Source: Pseudomonadota bacterium (GTDB lineage: Bacteria > Pseudomonadota > Alphaproteobacteria > Sphingomonadales > Sphingomonadaceae). Taken from it: DNA of 6,293 nt. Positions within the stretch are counted from its first letter, which is position 1. The number at the start of each line of letters is the position of its first letter. Shown here piece by piece: positions 1 through 5,637 of the stretch. The notes under the pieces are model-generated. The model was not told the DNA's origin. It made no database searches and saw only the letters and a list, made by a program, of their open reading frames with translations. The DNA is taken from contig JAEWCK010000013.1 of assembly GCA_023390675.1 (NCBI GenBank), positions 1-6,293 of the forward strand. Reading direction: 5' to 3'. The position numbers and the translations under genes were made by a program.

Positions 1-2116
1 GGCCTTCGCCCAGCCCCATCAGCTCGCGCCGCCAGCGCGCCGCGGCGGGCTTGAGCAGGGCGGGAGCAAACAGGTCGAGCGTGCCGATCGTGCCCCCGAG
101 CTTGCGCAGCCGCTTGCGCGCTTCGGAGTCGAGCGCCTCGACCAAAGCCGCTGCGGCACGGCGCGGCAGCAGCCCGCCCGCGTCGAGCAGCGCATTGGCG
201 AGCGCGCGCGACGGCGAACCCGCGGCGGGGTCGCGCGAGACCTCGTCGAGCCTCGCGAGCGCGGGAAGATTCTTCGCCATCCGGTCGGCGAACCACGCCT
301 CGAGGCGCGCCTGCACCGCCGTCCTGGCTTGCGCATCGAGCACATCAAGCGCGCGATCGAGGACGATACGGGGCCGCACCAGATTGGGTCCCGGCTGGAG
401 ATTGCCTACGGCAGCGCCGCGCCATTCAATTTTTCCCGGCGAAAGCTTCAGTTCGGCGTCGCCCGCTTCCGCCAAAGCCGCGCCGCGCTTGCGATATTCC
501 CCCGCCAGCCTTTTCTCCGCCGCCGCGAGCAGCAGGCGCTTGTCCGCCGCGCGCGCATCGGGCGCGACGCTGAAGCGGAAGCCTTCGAGCCGTCCCAGGG
601 GATGATCCTCGACGCTCACTTCGCCCTCGGGACCGATCTCCACCGGCAGCTCGCCCGCACCGGCGCCGATCTGGCGGAGCAGCACGGTGGTGCGCTTGTC
701 GACGAAGCGCTGGGTCAGGCTCGCATGGAGCGCGTCGGACAATTTCTCCTCGAGCGCGCGGGTGCGCTCGGCCCAGTGGAGCGGGTCCTGCAGCCAGTCG
801 GAGCGGTGCGCGATATAAGCCCAGCTCCTCGCGGCGGCGATCCGCCCGGCGAGCGTCTCGACATCGCCTCCCATATTGTCGAGCCGCTGGAGCTCGTCGG
901 CGAACCATTGGTGGGGAACGTGGCCTGTGCCTTCGGAGAGGTGCCCGAACAGCCTTGCCACGAAGCGGCTGTGCGGCTCGGCCCCGAGCTTGCGGAAATC
1001 GGGCACGCCGCATGCCGCCCAGAGGCGCGCCACCATTTTCGGCGAACGCACGCGCGCCCGCACCCAATCCTCTTCGGCGAGGCGCTTGAGCACCGCGAGA
1101 TCGACCGCTTCGGGTGCGGCGCGAAGCACGTCGCTGTGCGGCCTGGCCTCGAGGCTCGCGATCAGCGCGTCCACGCTCGCGAAATCGGGTTCGCCTTCGC
1201 GCCAATAGAGATGCTCGAGCCGCGGCACGCGGTGCGCCTCGATCGCGAGCACTTCCTCGGGGGTGAAGGCGTCGGGCCCCTCCTCGTGCAGCGCGCCGAA
1301 GGTTCCGTCCCGCTGGTGCCGTCCGGCGCGCCCGGCGATCTGCGCCATCTCGGCGACCGTCAACCGCCGGCGTCGCCGTCCGTCGAACTTGGAAAGTCCA
1401 GCGAAAGCAACATGTTGCACATCCATGTTGAGCCCCATGCCGATCGCGTCAGTGGCAACCAGATAGTCTACTTCCCCGGCCTGAAACATCGCCACCTGCG
1501 CGTTGCGCGTGCGCGGTGAAAGCGCCCCCATCACCACCGCCGCCCCGCCCCGCAGCCGCCGCAGCGCCTCGGCGACCGCATAGACTTCCTCGGCGCTGAA
1601 CGCGACGATCGCCGAGCGTCGCGGCAGCCGCGAAAGCTTCTTCGCGCCGGCATAGCTGAGCGTCGAAAAGCGCGGGCGTCCGATCACTTCGGCATCGGGC
1701 ACCAGTGCCTTGAGCATCGGCTTGAGGCTGTCCGAGCCCAGAATCATCGTCTCGGCAAAGCCCCGCGCGCGCAGCAGCCGATCGGTGAAGACGTGCCCGC
1801 GCTCGGGATCGGCGCCCAATTGCGCTTCGTCGAGCCCGACAAAGGCGAACTCGCGATCAAGCGGCATGCTTTCCGCGGTGCAGAGAAACCACTTGGCGCC
1901 CGGCGGCAGGACCTTCTCCTCGCCGGTGATCAGCGCGACCTGGTTCTCGCCCTTCAGGCGCACGACGCGATCATAGACTTCGCGCGCAAGCAGCCGCAGC
2001 GGGAAGCCGATCATGCCCGAGGCATGCCCGCACATCCGCTCGACCGCGAGATGGGTCTTGCCGGTATTGGTGGGGCCGAGCACCGCAGTGACCGGCGAAC
2101 GGGCGAACGAACTCAT
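1..2116 (-). CDS. SUV3-like superfamily 2 (DExH/D-box) RNA helicase, 3' end beyond the window
   Basis: The minus-strand frame is open from the ATG at 2116 to the left edge, giving 705 residues without a stop, so the C-terminus is missing. Visible helicase motifs are Walker A GPTNTGKT (residues 14-21), Walker B LDEAQ (95-99), a motif III-like GSDS (127-130), motif V ATDAIGMGLN (221-230) and motif VI QIAGRAGR (259-266). Their order and the DExQ form match the SUV3/mitochondrial-type RNA helicases, which unwind RNA with ATP. A SUV3_C-like stretch lies near residues 431-445 (SWAYIAHRSDWLQDP), followed by the long charged C-terminal region usual in alphaproteobacterial members. The start is well fixed: an in-frame TGA lies nine bases upstream and Walker A begins only 13 residues in. 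There is no good Shine-Dalgarno; the bases just before ATG form a dyad arm. In related genomes, as I recall, this gene is often followed by an S4 RNA-binding protein, ferredoxin and CarD genes; none is visible here. A role in RNA turnover or processing is inference. Confidence 0.92.
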   Translation of the reverse strand, partial: MSSFARSPVTAVLGPTNTGKTHLAVERMCGHASGMIGFPLRLLAREVYDRVVRLKGENQVALITGEEKVLPPGAKWFLCTAESMPLDREFAFVGLDEAQLGADPERGHVFTDRLLRARGFAETMILGSDSLKPMLKALVPDAEVIGRPRFSTLSYAGAKKLSRLPRRSAIVAFSAEEVYAVAEALRRLRGGAAVVMGALSPRTRNAQVAMFQAGEVDYLVATDAIGMGLNMDVQHVAFAGLSKFDGRRRRRLTVAEMAQIAGRAGRHQRDGTFGALHEEGPDAFTPEEVLAIEAHRVPRLEHLYWREGEPDFASVDALIASLEARPHSDVLRAAPEAVDLAVLKRLAEEDWVRARVRSPKMVARLWAACGVPDFRKLGAEPHSRFVARLFGHLSEGTGHVPHQWFADELQRLDNMGGDVETLAGRIAAARSWAYIAHRSDWLQDPLHWAERTRALEEKLSDALHASLTQRFVDKRTTVLLRQIGAGAGELPVEIGPEGEVSVEDHPLGRLEGFRFSVAPDARAADKRLLLAAAEKRLAGEYRKRGAALAEAGDAELKLSPGKIEWRGAAVGNLQPGPNLVRPRIVLDRALDVLDAQARTAVQARLEAWFADRMAKNLPALARLDEVSRDPAAGSPSRALANALLDAGGLLPRRAAAALVEALDSEARKRLRKLGGTIGTLDLFAPALLKPAAARWRRELMGLGEG

Positions 2117-2147
2117 CGCGACTCAAGATCGGGGCGAGTCGCGCCCC
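2117..2147 (-). promoter_or_regulatory. Helicase leader with two mutually exclusive hairpins
   Basis: A perfect 8-base inverted repeat, CGCGACTC (2117-2124) and GAGTCGCG (2136-2143), has an 11-base loop and abuts the helicase ATG. A second perfect repeat, GGGGCG (2131-2136) and CGCCCC (2142-2147), has a 5-base loop and shares bases with it, so only one can form at a time in the RNA. The first would bury the eight bases directly before the start codon. Each arm of the 8-base repeat also carries a GANTC site (2120-2124 and 2136-2140). Whether this acts as an RNA switch, a protein operator, or nothing is unknown. Confidence 0.4.
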
Positions 2148-2206
2148 ATGCAACCGCAAAGCGAAACCGCCCGCCGTTAACCTAATGCGATTCCTTGCTG
2201 ATTATG

Positions 2207-2219
2207 GTGAAAGCTTCAC
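2207..2219. promoter_or_regulatory. Short dyad GTGAA-N3-TTCAC, possible operator
   Basis: A 13-base near-palindrome, GTGAA (2207-2211), AGC, TTCAC (2215-2219), lies in the middle of the divergent intergenic region. Its size suits a small homodimeric regulator, but five-base arms can arise by chance and I know of no regulator with this exact site. Confidence 0.2.
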
Positions 2220-2272
2220 TTCATCTTCGGTGGGCCACAACTCGCCGCAGCGCGCGCCACGATTTGCGGTAC

Positions 2273-2287
2273 TTAATTTGACTTTAA
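2273..2287. promoter_or_regulatory. CtrA-type box TTAA-N7-TTAA overlapping a -35-like TTGACT
   Basis: TTAA at 2273-2276 and TTAA at 2284-2287 are separated by exactly seven bases, which is the full consensus for the alphaproteobacterial cell-cycle response regulator CtrA. The box sits in a small AT-rich island (about 2268-2290) within very GC-rich DNA. A TTGACT (2278-2283) reading toward the M23 peptidase lies mainly in the spacer, which fits the known tendency of CtrA-activated promoters to place the box over the -35 region. No convincing -10 hexamer follows at 16-18 bases (CAGTGA at 2301-2306 is poor). The site is 85 bases before the proposed peptidase start and about 157 bases before the helicase start, so it could act on either gene. 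Confidence 0.5.
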
Positions 2288-2310
2288 ACCCTCGCTTCCA
2301 CAGTGATCGT

Positions 2311-2324
2311 CCCCGGAGCCGGGG
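2311..2324 (+). promoter_or_regulatory. GC-rich hairpin in the leader of the M23 peptidase gene
   Basis: CCCCGG (2311-2316) and CCGGGG (2319-2324) form a perfect dyad, which as RNA would fold into a five-pair stem with a GAGC loop, followed by GTTTG. It lies 47 bases upstream of the proposed TTG start, near where a transcript from the -35-like element would begin. It could affect transcript stability or early termination, but the T-run is only three bases long and no function can be shown. Confidence 0.25.
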
Positions 2325-2371
2325 GTTTGCGGCACCGATTGACTCGACGACCTTGTGGGGGGCGTTGCGCC

Positions 2372-3862
2372 TTGTATCTGCGTAGTGATCTTGGGGAGGA
2401 ACTGGGAGGCGGCGCGACTGCGGCGCTGCTCCGCGAGCCGGCGCGTCCGCGCACCGGCTTCGCCGCGCGCCTCGCCGAACGTTTCCCCGATTTCGAGCTC
2501 GTCCCCGATCTCGGCTCGCGCATCGGCAGCGCCGCCTGGTATCGCGGCGCCGCGACCTGCACCGCACTGATCGCGCTGACGCTGCTGCTCGCGCCGGGCT
2601 TCGAGAACCCCATCTACGGCACTGTTCCCGCCCCGCTTTCGGGCGCCGAATGGGACGCCGCGCAGGCGCAGGCGATCAAGCCGCTCGGCCAGGGCGGCGC
2701 CACCGGCTACCGCGTCGCCGCGACCAGCCTCGTCTCGCCGCTCACGGACACCCCCGAGCGACCGATCCTCGAAGGCACGGCCAAGCTCGCTTACGGCGAG
2801 GCCTTGCTCTCGGTGCTCCAGCGCTCGGGCGTCGGCAAGACCGATGCGAGCCAGGTCGGATCGCTGATCACCAAGGCGATGGCGTTGGGCGACATCCAGT
2901 CGAACACGATGCTCGACTACACGCTCGGCCGCCGGACCGACAAATCGCAGCCGCGCCCGCTCGAGAAGCTCGCGCTACGCGCCGCGTTCGACAAGCGGAT
3001 CGAGATCGTCCGCGCCGGATCAGCGCTCAATCTCAAGGTCATTCCGATTGCGATCGACCGCACGCCGCTGCGCATCCAGGGCGAAGTCGGATCGAGCCTC
3101 TATCGCTCGGCGCGCGCCGCCGGCGCGCCCGCCAAGGCGGTCGAGGCCTATATCAAGACTCTCGCCAGCCGCGTCCCCGTGTCGCGGCTAGGCTCGGGGT
3201 GCAAATTCGACATCATCGTGGGGCAGGCGCGCGCCGAGACCGGCGAGGTTCAGCTCGGCAACCTGATGTACGCTGGCCTCACCGGCTGCGCGACCAAGAT
3301 CCAGCTCGCTTCGTGGGAAGCCAACGGCAAGACCGAATGGTTCGACGGTTCGGGCCGCGGCAATTCGACCGGCACCATGGGCATGCCCGCGAACGGCCGC
3401 TTCTCGTCGGGCTTCGGCATGCGCCGTCATCCGATCCTCGGCTATGTCCGCATGCACAAGGGCGTCGACATCGCCGCGCCTTGGGGCTCGCCGGTCTTCG
3501 CCGCGAACGACGGCACGGTGCAGTTCGCCGGGCGCAGCTCGGGCTACGGCAATTTCATCAAGGTCAATCATGGCGGCGGCTTCGGCACCGGCTATGGCCA
3601 TCTGAGCCGCATCTATGTCCGCTCGGGTCAGCATGTCCGCCGCGGTCAGCAGATCGGCGCGGTGGGCAATACCGGCCTCTCGACCGGCCCGCACCTTCAT
3701 TACGAGACCTATCGCAACGGGATGGCAGTCAATCCGCGCTCCTTCTCGTTCAATTCGACGAAGCAGCTTACCGGTGGCGACCTGGGCGCGTTCCGGGCGC
3801 AGCTCGGCCGGCTGCTCGCCGTACCCGTGGGGCATGGCGCAGTGAAAGATTCAGAGGACTGA
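2372..3862 (+). CDS. Membrane-anchored M23 family (LytM-type) zinc metallopeptidase, likely murein DD-endopeptidase
   Basis: This 496-residue protein has a short cytoplasmic N-tail, one transmembrane segment (about residues 58-76), a periplasmic linker with a LysM/OapA-like region (about 140-190), a conserved block DRTPLRIQGEVGSSLYRSAR (229-248), and a C-terminal peptidase domain (about 343-457). All peptidase residues are present: zinc ligands H362 and D366 (HKGVD) and H443, plus catalytic-site histidines H410 (GYGH) and H441 (HLH), so it should be active. Family members cut peptide cross-links in peptidoglycan at the periplasmic face during growth or division. I chose TTG at 2372 because related sphingomonad proteins, as I remember them, begin with a similar LRSD sequence close to their start and because GGGGGG (2357-2362) lies nine bases upstream. 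A GTG at 2303 would add 23 residues rich in Gly and Arg with no family resemblance and run through the leader hairpin. It diverges from the helicase and converges on the HerA-like gene. The family is certain; the start is not. Confidence 0.93.
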   Translation: MYLRSDLGEELGGGATAALLREPARPRTGFAARLAERFPDFELVPDLGSRIGSAAWYRGAATCTALIALTLLLAPGFENPIYGTVPAPLSGAEWDAAQAQAIKPLGQGGATGYRVAATSLVSPLTDTPERPILEGTAKLAYGEALLSVLQRSGVGKTDASQVGSLITKAMALGDIQSNTMLDYTLGRRTDKSQPRPLEKLALRAAFDKRIEIVRAGSALNLKVIPIAIDRTPLRIQGEVGSSLYRSARAAGAPAKAVEAYIKTLASRVPVSRLGSGCKFDIIVGQARAETGEVQLGNLMYAGLTGCATKIQLASWEANGKTEWFDGSGRGNSTGTMGMPANGRFSSGFGMRRHPILGYVRMHKGVDIAAPWGSPVFAANDGTVQFAGRSSGYGNFIKVNHGGGFGTGYGHLSRIYVRSGQHVRRGQQIGAVGNTGLSTGPHLHYETYRNGMAVNPRSFSFNSTKQLTGGDLGAFRAQLGRLLAVPVGHGAVKDSED

Positions 3863-3864
3863 CT

Positions 3865-3889
3865 TCCTGCGTCCTGCTTTCGCAGGAGC
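3865..3889. terminator. GNRA-capped hairpin between convergent genes, terminator or REP-like palindrome
   Basis: TCCTGC (3872-3877), TTTC, GCAGGA (3882-3887) is a perfect six-pair stem; read on the minus strand its loop is GAAA, a stable GNRA tetraloop. With one bulged base the stem can extend by two more pairs (GC on each side). A second TCCTGC copy at 3865-3870 offers an alternative partner for the right arm. It fills the 32-base gap between the stop codons of the M23 and HerA-like genes, where a bidirectional terminator would be expected. There is no strong T-run on either strand, so classical intrinsic termination would be weak. Similar CTGCGAAAGCAG palindromes are, as I recall, scattered through sphingomonad genomes, so a REP-type element is the alternative. 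Confidence 0.5.
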
Positions 3890-3894
3890 GCTGC

Positions 3895-5568
3895 TCATTT
3901 CCCTTGAGACCGCCAGCGCTTGATCGTGCGTTCGAGGATCTGCTCCTCGCCGCCGGTCTCGCGCCACAACTCGGAGAAGAGCGGGTCTTCGGAGGCGGGG
4001 CGCTTGGCCTCGTCGAGATTGTCGAACAGAAGACGCACCGGCGTCGCGACGCCCTCGCCCACCGCGATGCACTCGCGGTTGCGGAGCGCGGGAATCGAAT
4101 CGAGGAAGCCGCGCGCGCCCTCCGGCATCGCCGCCTTCACGAACGCCTGGTCGCGCTCGTTGTTGAGCCGCATCGACAGGATCGTGCCGCATTGTGAGAG
4201 TACGCCCTCGGCGAGATCCGACGGGCGCTGGGTAATCAGGCCCAGCGACACACCATATTTGCGGCCTTCCTTCGCGATCCGGCTGAGGATGCGGCCGACC
4301 GACGATCCATCGGCATTGCGCTCGTTGGGGACGTAGCGGTGCGCCTCTTCGCAGACGAGCAGCACCGGGCGCTTGGCCTCGGCGCGCGACCAGATCGCGA
4401 AGTCGAACACCATGCGGCTGAGCACCGCAACAACCACCGACGTTATCTCGCTCGGCACGCCCGACACGTCGATGATCGAGATCGGCTTGCCGTCGCCGGG
4501 CAGGCGGAAGATGCGCTGGATGAATGTCGCCATCGTGTCCGCGACCAGCATGCCCGAGAACATGAAGGCGTAGCGCGGATCGGCCTTGATCTCGTCGATC
4601 TTGCTGCGGATGCGCAGGTACGGCGCCGTGTCGGTGGCCTTGTCCATCTTGCCCATTTCGAGCTGGATGATCTGGGTCAGATCCGAGAGCAGATAGGGGA
4701 TCGGCGCGTCGACGGTGAGCTTGCCGACTTCCTGCGCGAGCCGGTTCTTGCCCTTGGCGATCAGCAGGCACTTGGCGAGAATGTCGGCGTCGACCTGGCG
4801 GTCCGAGCCTTGCGTGGTCAGGAAGACCTCGCAATGCTCCTCGAAGTTCATCAGCCAGTATGGCATCTGCAGATTGGAGACATCGTAGAGCGCGCCATTC
4901 GCCTTGAACGCGCTGGAATATTCGCCGTGCGGATCGATCATCACGATATGGCCCTGCGGAGCCAGCTCGCAGATGCGGTGGAGGATCAGCGCCGCAGCGG
5001 TCGACTTGCCGGTACCGGTCGAACCGAGCAGCGCGAAATGCTTGCCGAGCATCGCATCGACATAGAGCGCCGCGCGGATGTCCTTGGTGGGATAGACGTT
5101 GCCGATCTCGATATGCGCGCGATCGTCGGCGGCGTAGATCTGCTTCAAATCCGCGGTCGAGACCGGGAAGACCTGCGCGCCGGGCGTCGGGTAGCGCGTC
5201 ACGCCGCGACGGAACTTGTAGAGCTTGCCGGTCAGTTTTTCCTCGTCGCCTTCGCCGAGAAAGTCGATCTGCGCGGCGATGCAGTCGCTGGCCGAATCGA
5301 GCTTGAGCGCGCGGACGTTCGCAATGAGCCACGTGCCGCCGACGCGGACCTTGACCTGGCTGCCGACCTGCCCGGCATTGGCGATCGCGGCGTCGCTGCT
5401 GCCGGCGAGCGCTTCGAGCTGGGCGGGATCGAGCATGATCTGGCTCGACGAGCCGGCGATCTCGCGCACCGCGCCGATCTGCTGCACGGGCGCGCGCGAC
5501 GGCAATCCTTCGGCCGCGGGAAGGGGCGTCGCGTCCTGAAACCCGCGCGCGCCGAAATGGCCGTCCAT
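3895..5568 (-). CDS. HerA-like hexameric P-loop ATPase (HAS-barrel plus DUF87)
   Basis: The 557-residue protein belongs to the HerA/FtsK group of ring ATPases, DNA-translocating motors that in archaea work with the nuclease NurA in DNA end resection. Residues about 28-140 form the N-terminal HAS-barrel region. The ATPase core shows Walker A GSTGTGKST (182-190), the HerA-typical IDPHGEY (211-217), Walker B with catalytic glutamate LLVCEEAH (403-410) and the sensor-like ITQRPS (446-451). All key motifs are intact, although the Walker B acid is Glu rather than Asp, as is common in bacterial members. ATG at 5568 is preferred because GGGAG (5580-5576) precedes it by seven bases; a TTG one codon upstream would be too close to that site. 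The stop is TGA at 3897-3895. It follows a TIGR02186 gene in the same direction after a 69-base gap, so co-transcription is possible. No NurA, SIR2 or DUF4297 partner is present, so an antiphage role has no support here. The substrate of bacterial stand-alone members is not established. Confidence 0.93.
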   Translation of the reverse strand: MDGHFGARGFQDATPLPAAEGLPSRAPVQQIGAVREIAGSSSQIMLDPAQLEALAGSSDAAIANAGQVGSQVKVRVGGTWLIANVRALKLDSASDCIAAQIDFLGEGDEEKLTGKLYKFRRGVTRYPTPGAQVFPVSTADLKQIYAADDRAHIEIGNVYPTKDIRAALYVDAMLGKHFALLGSTGTGKSTAAALILHRICELAPQGHIVMIDPHGEYSSAFKANGALYDVSNLQMPYWLMNFEEHCEVFLTTQGSDRQVDADILAKCLLIAKGKNRLAQEVGKLTVDAPIPYLLSDLTQIIQLEMGKMDKATDTAPYLRIRSKIDEIKADPRYAFMFSGMLVADTMATFIQRIFRLPGDGKPISIIDVSGVPSEITSVVVAVLSRMVFDFAIWSRAEAKRPVLLVCEEAHRYVPNERNADGSSVGRILSRIAKEGRKYGVSLGLITQRPSDLAEGVLSQCGTILSMRLNNERDQAFVKAAMPEGARGFLDSIPALRNRECIAVGEGVATPVRLLFDNLDEAKRPASEDPLFSELWRETGGEEQILERTIKRWRSQGK

Positions 5569-5575
5569 CAACTCG

Positions 5576-5610
5576 CTCCCTGTTCTCGCGCACGACCATG
5601 AAGCAGGGAG
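5576..5610 (-). promoter_or_regulatory. Inverted repeat that could mask the HerA-like gene's ribosome binding site
   Basis: CTCCCTG (5576-5582) and CAGGGAG (5604-5610) are perfect seven-base complements around a 21-base loop. In the minus-strand mRNA the 3' arm is CAGGGAG, which contains the Shine-Dalgarno GGGAG of the HerA-like gene, and the 5' arm CUCCCUG would pair with it. The geometry is that of a translational control hairpin. The loop is fairly long and no ligand or partner is known, so function is inference. Confidence 0.35.
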
Positions 5611-5637
5611 GTAAAGATTGGGTGTGTTTGAAACGCG

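Larger units (their letters stand above)
2120..2345. promoter_or_regulatory. Cluster of four GANTC (CcrM-type methylation) sites
   Basis: GANTC occurs at 2120-2124 (GACTC), 2136-2140 (GAGTC), 2189-2193 (GATTC) and 2341-2345 (GACTC), all inside the 255-base divergent intergenic region. By eye I find only about eight in the other 6 kb of the window. In alphaproteobacteria GANTC is the target of the cell-cycle methyltransferase CcrM, and methylated sites in promoters are read by GcrA. The motif matches are direct observations; a regulatory role is inference. Confidence 0.5.

Noticed and set aside
329..1519. 396-residue plus-strand open frame antisense to the helicase
   Set aside because: The helicase frame on the other strand has clear motifs in order. 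This frame shows compositional bias and no family signature.
2301..2306. Sigma-70 -10 element paired with TTGACT at 2278-2283
   Set aside because: CAGTGA at the correct spacing is a poor match to TATAAT, so I did not call a complete promoter.
2185..2385. 66-residue plus-strand frame beginning with ATG in the intergenic region
   Set aside because: It has no ribosome binding site, spans the CtrA-type box and GC dyad, and has no recognisable sequence. It runs into the peptidase start region.
2650..4197. 515-residue plus-strand frame overlapping the M23 peptidase and the start of the next gene
   Set aside because: It has low-complexity Arg/Ala/Gly/His content, and the competing frame contains the full M23 active site.
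3895..5568. HerA-based antiphage defence system
   Set aside because: No SIR2, DUF4297, NurA or other effector gene is adjacent, and neighbours look like chromosomal housekeeping genes. There is no sign of a defence island.
3851..5599. 582-residue minus-strand open frame covering the whole HerA-like gene in another frame
   Set aside because: Its translation is dominated by Arg, Ala and Gly with no recognisable motif, while the overlapping frame encodes a complete HerA-like ATPase. It is a shadow produced by high GC.
4339..5601. 420-residue plus-strand open frame antisense to the HerA-like gene
   Set aside because: Long antisense frames are expected opposite GC-rich coding sequence. The translation is rich in Arg, Asp, Leu and Ala with no domain, and it has no support as a gene.
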